DNA of 64,000 nucleotides. It comes from Norana najaformis (taxonomy: Eukaryota; Annelida; Clitellata; Crassiclitellata; Hormogastridae). Numbering within the stretch: the first letter of the stretch is position 1; every line of letters begins with the position of its first letter. The notes below the pieces were generated by a model. That model did not search any database, was not told the origin of the DNA, and saw only the letters and a list, made by a program, of their open reading frames with translations. Position numbers and translations under genes: made by a program. Below are positions 1 through 11,605 of the stretch, piece after piece. The stretch covers positions 40,247,238 to 40,311,237 of the forward strand of contig OZ029915.1 in the NCBI GenBank assembly GCA_964023275.1, written 5' to 3'.

Positions 1-599
1 GCGAAACGGAGAAACAAAACTATATAGCAGGGCAGAGAATCAAGAGGAAGGAGTTGATTAAAAAATAATAGGATGACGATTTATAGAGCGCCGTAGTACA
101 GCCAAGGCCGAAGAAAGGGCGTTGTACATGTAGTTATTCGGTGACGGCAGCCACATGTGCACAAGTGTCTGCATATGCACTGCAAACAGAATTAACAACT
201 CAGAATGATACAGACATGATTAGGGGACCAAAAGAGCATAACGATAAATGTAGCAGATCAGAGGGGAGCTGCTTGACTGGAGAGGGGCAGCCCTGAGCCA
301 CTGGGGCAAAAGGGGCCAACTAGGCGCCCAATGTTAGCTAAAGAAACGTGGCTGTAAGGTATCAAAGGCATCACTGGTAACAGTGTGCACTGTGGATGAT
401 TGGAAATTACCATCGGTCGAAAACTTGTAGATTAGGAAGTATGCTTAGTCGAATTAAATACGTCTAAGTAAGCAGAATATAAGCCGGCGCTATATAAGCG
501 TTATTGGATTCTGTTGTGGTCACTTCTTGGGCTTAAGGATTAGTCAATGACCCATACAGTAGCAGCGTCCTATCGGCCATAACAACTGGTCTAAGCCTG
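1..599. other. No gene recognised
   Basis: Mixed-composition sequence without a long open frame, RNA gene or clear repeat on either strand. Nothing in it could be assigned. Confidence 0.5.
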
Positions 600-1110
600 G
601 CTCCTCGTAATCCCGTTCGCCGCCCTTCTGAACGCGACTTAAGTCTCCTAGAATTGTGGCTGGCCAGTGCAGATAGGCGCATACCCTGGCCACTCCTATC
701 CTCCGAAAGCATCGATGGCGCGCCAGGACGGGGGCAGCAGCCGACGGATGCTATTCATGCTTCGCCTCCGCCGAATACAGATGGCGCCACCCGTCCTCAT
801 CCGCTGAACGATACATCACCATCATAAACATCTGCTTTGCAGCAGCAGCAGCAGCAGCATCCGGCCTGAGATCCCTGCTCCACCGGTCTCCATCGGCGGA
901 CATTGACCTAGATCATCGACTAAGCGACCAAGCTTCTTCCAAACGCCATCACCATATCTGCCGCCGCACCAGCACCAGCCTCCGCAACAGCAGCTGCCCG
1001 TACGCGATACAGCTGTGTTGATGGACCAGTCTAATGAACGACTTTGTTCGCCTCCCTCTCCCCCTTCCCATCAGGTCACGCGCCAAAATCTCCCCGGATT
1101 CAGCGATAGA
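600..1110 (+). other. Unassigned coding-like segment, Gln/Pro/Ser-rich in shifting frames
   Basis: A GC-richer island that reads like low-complexity protein, but not in one frame. One plus frame is open from about 600 to 828 and ends in a Pro/Ser-rich stretch. A second, from about 912 to 1130, gives a run rich in Pro, His and Gln followed by a Cys-Ser-Pro-Pro-Ser stretch. Between them lies a CAG tract at about 838-857, preceded by a sequence resembling a splice acceptor (TGCTTTGCAG). The minus strand also has partial open stretches. It could be exons of an unrecognised gene, a decayed retrocopy, or chance in a CAG/CCG-rich region. No family was recognised. Confidence 0.2.
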
Positions 1111-2440
1111 CAGAGAGGGGTGGGTCGGTGAACGGGTGGATGCCCTCCTCAGGCCACCTAATCAGAGGAGGGGGGCCTGCCACCGTTGGCTGGAACCAGC
1201 GGAGGACACAGAGGAACGAGACCCGTCTTAACTAGAAACGGACCAGAGTTCTGATGTCGACGTCTGCGGCGGACCCTGTGGGCCAGGGCCACGGTGCGGG
1301 AGGGTGACCAGGGGGAGTCACAGCTGGGTCCACGGCCGGGCAATGCCCCGATCGTCTGCCCCCCCTTCAGCCAACAACACGCGGGGCATTATCACCTCTG
1401 ACTGATCCTTTAGGGTCAGAGAAACAAGTTGACGAATCGTCAGCGGCGAAAGTGGTGCGCACATATGTGGACCTAGATTCAGACATATATGTATATATGC
1501 ACACACTTATATAATATATATATATAAAACATATATCATAACAATATATATATGTATATATTATGTGATGTAACAAGACAATTATAGAATTTAAGCGCTT
1601 AGGGAGTTACAGGATGCATGAAGTGGTTTAGTGGCGAGCTGGAGGAATTTGCGTCGATACGCTGACGTTTCAAACTCCCTCAGGCAACGAGATATTTCTT
1701 CCGGACAAGCAACCACACAGTTCGAATAGAGCATCATCATCGTCATCATCATTGTCGGAGAAGGAGGAGGATTAACTAGCATGTAAAATATGCTGGGGCA
1801 TGACCCCTCGTTGACGGGGGTCCAGCCTGGAATTAGATTCTTCTGCAGTGACAAAACTCACATAGAATTCATTACACCATCTGTTGGGTCACAGAAATGA
1901 GGTGTTTTCATTTTAGATAAGAATTTGCGCCGTAGCCATGTTGTTGAGAACAGTTAGCCTAGTATCCATCAAACTGGCAGCGGTTGGTGAAGGATCTCGC
2001 CCTATAAATTCATTGCAAAATGAGCAGGGTCGAGACCAAACGGTCGCTGCATAAAACCTGTGCATTTACATTCAATTTTAACAACTAGCTGCTTTTACAT
2101 AATTTTCTTTTCTTGTAGCTGAATGTGCTTTTATTAAAACATATTCTATGGTGACATCACATTTGTTTCCGAGTTAGACGTGTCTGGTTTCGTTGATTTT
2201 TAGACACGGATTAGTTATTTAGTTGATGAGCTAGTTAGACACTTAGTATTGCGCCTAGTATCACCTAATATCACTTACTATCACAGCCTATGCTAGTGGC
2301 GCTGAAAAGTTTGGAAATTTACATGTACAATACATTTACATATACAACACTGACTCAACATCCTTCGCTTTAATTAGTGTGTTTTCCCAGTATCCTCGTC
2401 ATCATCGTTAGCAGCATAGAGCAAGCAGCAGCAGCAGCTG
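1111..2440. other. No gene recognised; short TA and ATC tracts
   Basis: Contains an AT-rich TA/ATAC tract at about 1486-1565 and a short ATC tract at about 1730-1752. The short open frames here are not credible as genes. Confidence 0.5.
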
Positions 2441-2523
2441 CATCATGCATTTGCTGCATGGCCGTGTTTGTCTGGACCTCTGTTCTGGATCGCCAGGGTC
2501 AGTAAGTAGGCCAATGTCCACGG

Positions 2524-2524
<1 letters not shown>

Positions 2525-2585
<61 letters not shown>
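2525..2585. repeat. (CT)n microsatellite
   Basis: About 30 uninterrupted CT dinucleotides. Open frames crossing it read as Ser-Leu or Arg-Glu runs and are artefacts. Confidence 0.97.
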
Positions 2586-2588
<3 letters not shown>

Positions 2589-2939
2589 TTCTCTCGTGTT
2601 GCGATGTTCTGTATACCGATTTCCTCTTCCGTCTGATACTGTCTTGTTTACCATCACATTCTTCATCTTTCTGCTTACATCGGCTCAAATACATTACATG
2701 ACACTTGTAAAGATGACACATAAAGATGGCAAATTCGCTGTACGAAAATTGAATCTTGGACGAATTATAAAAGTTACGCACTGATAAATTAAAATGGATT
2801 CAGTTTAATGTAATTTTATCTGAAGTTCAGGTAGACAGATAAATGTAAATGTACGTGTTTTTCCATAAGGAACGTCTGACCTCGGCCCTGCTCACTTTAC
2901 TTAATGTCTGTGTCATTTTGATTTATTAGTTCATTGTTT

Positions 2940-3080
2940 TTACAGTGTATATGCCGACACTTGCGCCGCTTGTGGCTGCAGTCAGTGTATAACTGTACAT
3001 GTAGCGCGCCTTTTGTCGGCTTTGGCCATACTAGGGCGCTCTATAAATCATTAAATTTATTACTATTACTATTTGCAGTT
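2940..3080 (+). mobile_element. LINE 3' end fragment
   Basis: The segment ends in GGCGCTCTATAAAT followed by an ATT-rich tail. This terminal layout (GGCGCT-TATAAAT plus A/T microsatellite) recurs at other LINE ends in this window and is common for CR1/L2-like elements in invertebrates. No protein motif remains. Confidence 0.4.
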
Positions 3081-3189
3081 TATCGAGTGAGATCCTTCAC
3101 CACCGCTGCCCCGTTTGAATGGGTGTCGCGCCAGTTAGTGTCCCCGTGTACGGATCGTGCTAGCCCGAGATTAAAATCTCTGAAATAAG

Positions 3190-3192
<3 letters not shown>

Positions 3193-3222
<30 letters not shown>
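3193..3222. repeat. (GA)n microsatellite
   Basis: About 15 GA dinucleotides directly downstream of a dispersed-repeat copy that starts near 3089. Confidence 0.95.
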
Positions 3223-3225
<3 letters not shown>

Positions 3226-4150
3226 AATGCGTGGGTGTTTGATTTTTTAAAATACCAATTATCATCATTTTAAACTAAAGAGGCAAACTTCTCCAGCATC
3301 CTCTGTCTGAATAATTTAGGTTGCTGGCTTAAAATGCTGATTCGAGCCACCCCAGTATTTTCGTCGATGAGCTCCATGAACCATGAAATTCATGCGTTAT
3401 TGATTTTGTTTAGAGTTAAGGGATGAACAGGAGACGGGTGGTCTAACTCTCCCCCATTCATTGATTGCGATCAGTTTACGCAAATGAAAATACGCGAGTT
3501 ATAAAATGATTAAACTTTCATGGTGCTCTACAGCTTCATCACAATTCCCAACGGAGATAAAACTAAACAGAAAACGTACTCATCTGTGCAGCAAACAATT
3601 ATTTACCACGGCCTGAGTGGTTAGTGGCCCACTTTATCAAACCAGGCCAATGACCTAATTCGAAAGGAACGTTCAATGACCTATCGAATGGCCAGCGGCG
3701 TGTAACAAGGCACAGAACCGGTGACTAACCACACACCGGCGGTGGCTGCCCGGCCAAACGGGCAGAGGATGGCTGGGCCTTCGGTCTGACATACATGCTT
3801 TGTGTCGGCTGATTAAGTTGACCTCAGCAGGCGAGTCAGTCATATCGCGCATGGAAGCCGCTTCAGTCCACGGTCCATCTGAGTCATCCGGTGCCCGTTC
3901 TCCATCAACAACACGCCGCTGCTGCTGCTGCTGCTACTGATGCCGCCCCGTTTGTTTCCTTCCTGATTAGAGTGGCTGTAAAGGCAACTGCAGTACCAGC
4001 TAGTCATGGGGTTCGATTAATAGCAGGTCAAGTGAAAATGACAGTGGGGGGGGGGAACCCTGTGGAGGTGACAAAAGAGCGCATCCGCTGAGGTTTAGAC
4101 GACTGTTTATGCTGGCGACATCTGTTGTCAGTTTGTGCAACGGTACAATG
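3223..4150. other. No gene recognised; CTG tract
   Basis: No supported gene. A (CTG)n tract sits at about 3916-3936. Near 3610 there is a weak tRNA A-box-like string (GGCCTGAGTGGTTAGTGG), but no convincing B box follows. Confidence 0.45.
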
Positions 4151-4154
4151 AGTG

Positions 4155-4380
4155 TCACATTATCTCAGCAGTAGCAGTGGTATGATCTGTGCCTCGTAAC
4201 CGGAGGGTCACGGGTTTGAACCTGCCTCAAGCCACTGTATAGCGATCTTGGACAAGTTTCTCACCCACAACTGTCTGTGAGGAAGGCAACGGGAAACCAC
4301 CTCATTCATCTCATCCCCAGGTGGCATAAAGCCAATGGACCTCGCTTCCAGCACAGAACTCATCATCATCAGCAAAAGTG
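4155..4380 (+). mobile_element. tRNA-derived SINE (candidate)
   Basis: A B-box-like string GGGTTTGAACC (about 4212-4222) lies downstream of an A-box-like string (TAGCAGTGGTATGATC). This is the layout of a pol III promoter in a tRNA-related SINE head. The body that follows (GGGAAACCACCTCATTC) is typical of SINE bodies. No tRNA cloverleaf was folded. Confidence 0.45.
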
Positions 4381-4769
4381 TAGGCATATGTCTATCATCA
4401 TTGTCATGTACTTCATGATGTGGCTGACTGGTTTAGCCTTGCTAACCTTTCTGTCAGACTGTTGCAGAATCTGACAACAGGTGTCGCCAGCATAAAAAGT
4501 GGTCTAAACATAGTGGATGCGCTACTTTTCTCACTTGCACAGAGTCCCCCATTTAATGTGGCAGCACGTAGTTTGTCGAATTCAAACAATCTCAGTTGCC
4601 ATTAAACCGAAACAACAAACCTGAAACCGGTTCTCTTGATAGTTGGCTTCCTATTCTCGATGTAAATGTGCTCTAGCACCCTACTGTTAATTTGACTAAA
4701 TGCCCTGTTGGATGCCACAGCTTTCGCTACTTAAAACGAAACGGACAGAAGAGTTTCCCTGAAGTGTGA

Positions 4770-5260
4770 CACTACTTGAAAATCCACTGACAGAGTAACT
4801 TTAGCAGAACGAAAAGATACAGTAAATTAGTTCCAAAATATAAGCCCAGCAACCGTTCAAAATATTTCCATACAAAATTTAAAGGTGAGATGGGCCTGTA
4901 ATTAGACAGATTGCCAGGGTTAAGAGGTGGCTTCTGTAGTAGAAAATGCACAAAGGCATGACCAAAGGCAGGCTGAAAGGAGCCTTCACCCAATGAGGAG
5001 TTAATAATAGATGTAGTGGTTGGACCAAGACATCAAAGCACTCTTTCAAAGAAGACGAAGGAAGATCATGAAGAGGTAGCTTTTATTCAGTGAGGAAACG
5101 ACAAATGTACGAACCTCAGTAAGAGTTGCTGGATGATAGTAGTTCTAATTTAAAGCAGTAGATATAGAATTAGGATGGACGGATCAGATACAGGCAAAAC
5201 AGCAAATTTTAAGCTAACACCGGAAATTTTATTCGCAAAGAAATTTAGGAATTTATTGAC
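4770..5260 (-). pseudogene. Decayed CR1/L2-like LINE fragment (reverse transcriptase N-terminal region)
   Basis: On the minus strand, frames spell the conserved entry to the RT domain of Jockey/CR1-type LINEs: a Lys-Pro-Pro-Leu-Asn-Pro stretch followed by LSNYRPIS. Upstream the sequence resembles the HALVTPLLKK region of such elements in a shifted frame. Several frameshifts and stops are present and no endonuclease or C-terminus was found. It is a fossil insertion, not a gene. Confidence 0.7.
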
Positions 5261-5514
5261 AAGCTCTTGGGTATCCGTGTATACAGTAGGGGCTATGTTT
5301 AACATTCCACGTTAAAACTAAGAAGACTAAGCTAAGTACCGGAATTAAACCATTCTTCTTACAGTCGAAGTCAGCTATACTCGTCTTTCTATGTCTGTTT
5401 CCACCGTTCGTAACTGATTTTTTGATCTTCTATTCCAACAAAGGCAAAACAAAGAAAGCAGAGACGCTATAGTGCAACACGCGTTTCAGAAATTGTTATT
5501 ATTCATTTGTGGTA

Positions 5515-5690
5515 TGCATTATCTCCTCGTATTTCCCCTCCTGCTCCTTCTCTTCCTCCTCCTCCTCTTCCCGTTCTTTTCTAACTCACTCTTCCGTCTC
5601 CATTACTTGTCTTTTTCCTTCCCTCCTCTCCCTCTTCCTGCCTTCCTTCCTTCCTGCTTTTCAAAACAAATTTGCTGTTTCTTGACGTAA
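5515..5690. repeat. Polypyrimidine-rich tract
   Basis: Strand-asymmetric run of CTC/CTT-rich sequence. The small hydrophobic open frame through it is a composition artefact. Confidence 0.7.
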
Positions 5691-5836
5691 AGAGACAGAG
5701 TTAAACCAAAGGCAAAAACACAGCTGAAGAAGCATGGCTGAGCTCTGGCCTGGAAAAGAAGAGGTGCTGGTTTCAGGGTTGGAGCCGCCAGTTAACCTTG
5801 GGGCATCGCAAATGCGCCATGTCTGCTCAAGGAATA

Positions 5837-5837
<1 letters not shown>

Positions 5838-5864
<27 letters not shown>
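5838..5864. repeat. (CTG)n trinucleotide repeat
   Basis: About nine CTG/TGC triplets; no coding context was recognised. Confidence 0.95.
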
Positions 5865-5867
<3 letters not shown>

Positions 5868-5984
5868 ATTTCCTAAGGCTTTTGTGCATCTGTAAGATGC
5901 TATGGCAGTTGTACAGCAGTTAACTTACTCTACATAAGTCCTATCACTTACCAACCACACACTCGAATCCTCCCAACCGTCCTA

Positions 5985-6365
5985 TCTTCTTCAGTTGTTT
6001 ACAATTCAGCCACTCCGCTTAACCCGCTCCTCTTTCACCCTAACACCTCCTCCCTCCCGTCACCGCATCCCTAACATTTGGAAATCGCTGCACAGCTCCA
6101 GCTGCTCCGCCCATCTGGAATAAACTTCCGCAAGAATTACGACAATCATCTGACTCATCCTAAGAACTCGTTAACATGGCACCTCTTGCAGTCTCTGTGC
6201 AGATCTTTCGTTCAAAACGGAAATACTCTTCTACAAATCCCATCCTGATTCCTCATCTTCCCCTTACTTCTCTCGCCGTTCCAGTTCTAAACACCATCCA
6301 GCGTGGTCTGTCTAACCCTTGGATCTTGACCTGGAACCGAATCTGACCTTACCTACCAAAGGGTC
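5985..6365 (+). pseudogene. LINE-A 3' end (CR1/L2-like C-terminus plus 3' UTR)
   Basis: The plus strand encodes, with frameshifts, a typical C-terminus of a CR1/L2-type ORF2: a WNKLPQELR-like block followed by a Leu-Lys-Thr-Leu-Leu-Phe-like stretch and a Ser/Pro-rich end. It then runs into a 3' UTR containing TTGGATCTTGACCTGGAACC. That UTR block recurs at 11.5, 13.9, 43.8, 47.7 and 61.4 kb, defining a dispersed family called LINE-A here. Confidence 0.7.
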
Positions 6366-6499
6366 ATACATAAAGGACGTTGGCAGAGGGAGGGAGGGTG
6401 ACCGAAATGCGGACATAGGGAGGAGGCTGTGCCCACCCTAACTCTGACACATGCAGTTATTTCAGTACAGGCTGTGCCTTAAAAATCAAATGCAGTCAT

Positions 6500-6715
6500 A
6501 CAACGGCCTATGCTGCATTGGATCTAACTAGAATTCCAATTGCTGGAAGCGGAAGTCTCAATGCAGCCCACCCCGTAGCACAGTTCGCTCTACAGGAACA
6601 GGAATAGCGGAACAGGTCTCGAAATATTTTCTGCAATGAAGGAAATTTGAATCCCCGACCTTTGGATTGACAGTCAAGCACTCTAACCACTTGACTACCG
6701 CCACTCTTTAAATTG
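6500..6715 (-). mobile_element. tRNA-Asp-like SINE
   Basis: The minus strand carries a tRNA-like head at about 6705-6635. It has an A box containing AGTGGTTAGAGTGC, an anticodon-like loop reading CTGTCAA (GTC in the anticodon position), and a B-box-like GGGGATTCAAAT. The rest is a tRNA-unrelated body. Without acceptor-stem pairing or CCA it is not a functional tRNA gene. The small frame through it is not a protein. Confidence 0.6.
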
Positions 6716-6719
6716 CGCA

Positions 6720-7515
6720 AAATTGCGATAAGCCCAGTAAGAAGCTGAGCTTAATCTGACACCAACGAGAGCAGGCGTTTATTAAATGTTGGGCTCGATT
6801 TTCATTAATGTGCCGTTGATCCGCTTAATGTGATTCATGATGTTACGTTCTTAAGCGAAACTGCATCGCTGGCCTCGATTGCCTGGATGCCGAGCTGGAG
6901 TGTCAGCATCAAAAGCGCCATCACGAGATCCACTTATTAAGCAAGCACTTGAATGGCTGGAACGACGAGTCTGTTTGGCTTAACACGGTTTTCGTTCAAA
7001 ATAGGCCAACATTCACTTATTCGAACGCCCGTTATAGCGCTCATTAATGGTGGGTGGGAATATTGGAACCCGGCACTGTCAACGACGAACCTCCTTCCCT
7101 CCCACCTCTCTCTCTTCCGCTCCCTCTCTGGCTCTATCTCTCTCTGACTGTCTATCTCTGTCTCTGTCATCGCTCCTGCTGTCGTGTCCTCTCCGTCCCT
7201 CTGTTCGTCTGCGTGCCCTGCTCTCTTGCTCCTCCCCTCCCCTACAATTCCCAGCTCATCTTGATTCACTTCTTTCCTCTCATCTGTCCCTGTATGTTGG
7301 CCTCGATTTATGCAGACGTAAATATCGCAATTTATTCAGAAAGCTACAAGACGTACGAGCTAAAGCTGAGTGAACGACAGATAGCCTACACTTGTCCAGC
7401 AAATTCACCAATAGCTTCTATTGACAAACAGATAAGCAAGTGAATTAAGAGAGCGAGGTCATTAACTACCCCTATAGTAGTTAAGTGACAACAGTCTTAC
7501 AAAATGAGTCGAAAA
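6720..7515. other. No gene recognised; CT-rich tract
   Basis: A CTCTC/CTGTCT-rich stretch at about 7085-7215 opens several overlapping frames on both strands, read as low complexity. No homology was recognised. Confidence 0.5.
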
Positions 7516-7539
7516 TAACCCACTGTCGACTAACGAAGT

Positions 7540-7770
7540 GGCCAACAAAAAGTGACATCCAAAAAATCAATGAAATGACCTACTGACCAAATGACCAACT
7601 GCCATACATCAAAGTTAGTAAATGACCCGTTGGCATAAAGACGAAATGACCCATTGTTCAAATCGAAGTGACCAACTATAGATGACCGAATGGCTGACTG
7701 ACCAGGCGACCAACCAACGGCTGACCAACTGACCGACTGACCAGTCGAAAGACAAAGTGACTGACCAATG
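7540..7770. repeat. Cluster of about 12 TGACC motifs (degenerate short repeat)
   Basis: TGACC occurs about twelve times in 230 bp, mostly as CTGACCAA or ATGACCAA with irregular 8-20 bp spacing. This is a degenerate minisatellite. TGACC is also the core of a nuclear-receptor half-site, but no consistent spacing suggests a designed response element. Confidence 0.6.
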
Positions 7771-8015
7771 TGATAACAACGAGCAACTGAACCAATAGCT
7801 GTCTGTTGATCACCCGGATAAAAATAGTTCTGCTTAAAATTAATCATCTCAAAACGACAGAGAAACCAGACATGTTTACTTGAATGGCTGATGCACATGA
7901 TGCGCCATTTGTCCTTGGTCTCCATTAGTCCGAGGATTTTCGTACGGGATGAACAGCTACTCTTCTACACTGTATACATATTCAAAAAGGCATAAATAAT
8001 CGAATGACTTATAAG

Positions 8016-8175
8016 GCTCCCCTGTCTGTCTGTCTGTCTGACTGTCTGTCTGTGTCTGTCTGTCTGTGTCTGTCTGTCTGCTCATCCATCCGCCCTTCCA
8101 CCTATCCGTCCCTCTATCCACCCATTCCTTCATCCATCCATCCATCCATCCATCCCTTTTTCCATCCGTTCATCC
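8016..8175. repeat. (CTGT)n followed by (CATC)n tetranucleotide repeats
   Basis: Compound microsatellite: CTGT units from about 8018 to 8082, then CATC units to about 8175. Frames crossing it are artefacts. Confidence 0.95.
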
Positions 8176-8476
8176 ATAATATGGCGTTTTGTCTACAGTG
8201 TATATATCTATGTATCTTTATATTACACCTATATATTTCATCTTAGTGCATATGACAATAGAAAACAATGAAACGTCAGAGATGAGTTACGATCGAATCT
8301 TATGAATCTCCTTAACCGATACTTGATTTCCGAGATAAATCTACATTTGAAGAGCAATTTAACCAAGAGTAGAAGTAACCGGAACCCTACTCTTGAATAA
8401 CAAGGACGTTTCAGTGGAAGGCTATTTAATATAGTATTACACTAACCTACACGTCAGTAGCAAGCTAATCTTCTAT

Positions 8477-9800
8477 CATCGTCGTCGTCATCATCATCGT
8501 CGTCGTCGTCATCATCGTCATCATCATCAGCAGCAGCAGCAGCTCCTCACGCTTGCCTTTTTGGCGGCGATGGATGAGAGTAAATGATTTCCTTTTTCCT
8601 CGGTCATTTGTCAGGTCCGGTGCTCCTCTCTCATGGTTACTCCAAGTCTTCTCATGCCATCGTTAATTTGTCTGTCTGGCCCAGTCTTCGTCTCCGTTTG
8701 TTTCTTTTCCTTCCAATCTTGCATGTAGTACATCGCATGGGATTCGGTCACTTGACATTCTGTCCACATGACCAAATCGCCGGAATCTTCGCTGAACGAC
8801 TTTGTCAAGCAGAGTTTTCTTAGTATATCTCAGAACTATCTTATGTCATCAATTTTGTTCCTTTGTAGCCTTAAAATTCCAAAACTATTTCGCAGCCAAC
8901 TAATTTTTGCTGTGAGGATTCCATTCTCATCTTGCTTTCGCATTGTCCAGCATTCTGATCCGCAGGGGCAAGTGGGTTGTATCGTCGTCTCATATTTCCT
9001 CTATTGATTTTCTTTGTTCTTCCTTTGCTTCTCCGTTTCCTGTTCATTTTCCCAAACACTCGTGAAGTGCGTCCAGTTCTTCTTTGTAAGTCTTTTTCGC
9101 TGTTGCCTTCTGCGACTGTTAGACCTCCAAGATAGACGAATTGATCTACTTGTTCAACAGCTTCTCGTTGGATGCTTATTATTTTTATTATAATATTATT
9201 ATGCTTATTATTTTTATTATAATATTATTATGCTTATTATTTTTATTATAATATTATTATGCTTATTATAGTTATTGGTGTCTCTTTGGTTTTATAGATA
9301 ACCATTGTTTTAGTTTTTCTGCGTTAACCATTGGGCCGATTCTTACGCTGGTTTTGTCTGTCTGTGTCATGATATTTTGTAGAACAGTCCCTTTCTAATG
9401 AGGAGACCAAAGTTGTCAGCAAATCGAAGATTATTCACCAGTCCATCGTTTAATTTGATTCCTGCCATGTGTTAGGCTGAATATCATTACTGCTTCTAGT
9501 AGTACCAGGTTAAACAAGAATGGTGATTAGATGCTTCCTTGTTAGACTTTCGTCTGGAAATATTCTGTGATCTTTTGATCTACCTTTATCACACTTGATG
9601 ATTTCCCATATAACTCTTTTACTAGTTTGATCAGTTTCTCTGGTATTCCTGCATGTTGCCTAGCTCCCCATACATACCGTCATGAATTACGCTGTCGAAT
9701 GCTTGTTTGAAGTCTATTAAATTGATGAAGACTTCTGTTTATGTTCAATGCCTTTTTCAAACTGTTTCTATATAGTATTCTACTACGGATTACCAAGCTG
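8477..9800 (-). pseudogene. Decayed LINE (RT, C-terminal domain and simple-repeat 3' tail)
   Basis: Read on the minus strand this is the 3' half of a non-LTR retrotransposon broken by many stops and frameshifts. From about 9790 downward come RT palm fragments, including an FNLVL-like block and an FADN-like remnant of the catalytic box. Next is a connection motif reading VDQFVYLGG (about 9160-9125), then a basic C-terminal region ending in a Pro-Lys-Arg-rich peptide near 8545. It terminates in a GCT/GAT trinucleotide tail at 8540-8477, as expected of LINEs that end in short tandem repeats. The FVYLGG block separates it from the CR1/L2-like LINEs nearby. Confidence 0.75.
9173..9270. repeat. 29-bp tandem repeat, 3.3 copies
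   Basis: Unit GCTTATTATTTTTATTATAA plus nine bases, starting at 9174, 9203, 9232 and 9261. It expanded inside the decayed LINE body. Confidence 0.95.
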
Positions 9801-10585
9801 TGTAGGAGGATGTAATATAAATGGTCAGACGAGTCAATGAATAACCTGTTTATTTGTCGTTTAACTGCGTGTAATAAATAACGATAAAATCCTCACAAAG
9901 GTATGCATGCGAACACCGGCGAAAACGCGAGGGTCTGTGGCTCAGCTTTTGGCTGAGAAATTTCGGAGATTTAAATTTACATTACATTGCATTTACATGG
10001 CGCGTTGTAAAGACGAATCTCCCTCGTACACTTACAGCAATTACAGAAAGAGATTCATCTGACCTTGTCTTCATCGAAGATTGGTGGCAGGTATAATGTA
10101 AATATTTATGATGTTATGAAACGAGTATATCCAGCTGTTTTTAATCGAGCGTCGCATTAAGAGCAGTGCTGAAACAACGATGGCGGATCTGTAAATTGTT
10201 GCAATTCGAAAACCTAAGTCTGTTCACTATATATTCGGATAAAGCATAAAATGCGTGAAATACGATGAACATCGTCAAACACAGAAGACGGAAACACATT
10301 TACTAGAAAGCATTGCATAGCATGATACAAAAGACTAGAATCGGCTGTAGAATAGAATATGTCAAATGTGATAACATACAAAAGCACATGACAACAAAGT
10401 CAAAATACCAAAAATAAGCATAACGCATCTTTAAAAGCAAGTAGACCAGTAATAAAAGATCTTCCGACTAGTCTTGCATGTTGTGCTGCACTCCATTTAC
10501 AAAGAAGACTAATGAGAACTTAGACTGAACCTGGAAAACACAAAATAGCGGCACATGTTTTCGGGACTTTGCACTTCTCTAAGTC
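9801..10585. other. No gene recognised
   Basis: Only short fragments resembling LINE ends (a TTTACATGGCGCG-type string near 10000). No gene or array seen. Confidence 0.5.
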
Positions 10586-10589
10586 CGTT

Positions 10590-10915
10590 TCAGCACGGAC
10601 CGTTGGCAATCCATGACTGCACGTAAGTAAGTGGATTACACTCAAGCAAAGGCGGCCCAATAATAGTACTAAAAAGAAGAGAGGAAATATGTGCAACCAG
10701 TCTTCTCATTTCTCTCAACTTAAACAAAACCCACCCTAGCCTCCTCTCCCCTCCCTTCTCTGGTCTCCTGGCAACAGGACTTGATTGTTGACATGGCATC
10801 TTTGGACAACCCCACGGACTTGACGCAGCGCTCGTGAATAAGCTGGTGCCCTGCGCTTGGCGTTTAAGTAGCGCTTTAGAAATTTCGAGTTTACCATTAC
10901 TTTTACGACACTTAA
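10590..10915 (+). mobile_element. LINE-B 3' end fragment
   Basis: Closely related in inverted orientation to 50045-50390. Shared blocks include TCTCTCAACTTAAAC-, a purine/pyrimidine tract around CCTAGCCTCCTCTCCCC, CTCGTGAATAAGCTGG-like text, and a terminal AGAAATTTCGAGTTTACCATTAC. Layout and terminal hexamer resemble LINE-A, so the two are probably sister families. Confidence 0.6.
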
Positions 10916-11332
10916 ACATGACCTAAGTGGCATAGAAATCAAGTTCATCTGCTAAAGCCACGTTCACGTTCAGCAGAGCTAACAGGCAGTGTGTGGATAA
11001 GTCTTCATTTTTCTGCCCTGAATCATCAACACCCTCAACAACTTTGTGAAGTCTCAGTATTTCTGCTGTGAGTCATTAGTCTAGTCGATGCAACCAAAAA
11101 CTAACTACATACTAGCTTCAGTTCCTTTTCTCCATATTCTGAGGGGATAGTTGAAGGCCAAGAAGAGGACAACAAATGTTAAAAGGAAATTTCGGTCTAT
11201 CGGACAAAGAAATCTTTTAGTTTTCTTTGTTCCAGTTCTGGCGGTTGCTGTACGCTGCCCAACTTTCATTTGGGCATTACCAGCAGTCGTCATCGACTAT
11301 AGCTAACCAAAGCACGTGCAAAAACCAAACCA

Positions 11333-11605
11333 ATGCAAAGGCTGCCCAACAATAGAAATGAAAGGAAAAGAGGAAATATGTGCAATCAGGTCTTCCTTCT
11401 CATTTCTCTCAGCTTAATCACACAACCCAAACAATCACCCACCCAAGCTGCCACTCTGTCTCTGTCTGACTCTTGGATCTTGACCTGGAACCGAACACTT
11501 TGGCCTATCGATTTTGTTTTGACTAAGCGCCTGTGAATAAGCTGGCCATCGTGCCATGACTTTCGTTGGGCGCTGTAGAAATCTCGGGATTACGATTTCA
11601 AATTT
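11333..11605 (+). mobile_element. LINE-A 3' end
   Basis: Contains the family blocks TTGGATCTTGACCTGGAACC and GATTTTGTTTTGACTAAGCG, then GTGAATAAGCTGG, CGTTGGGCGCTGTAGAAATC and a terminal GGGATTACGAT tail. Little coding sequence is left. Confidence 0.75.
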
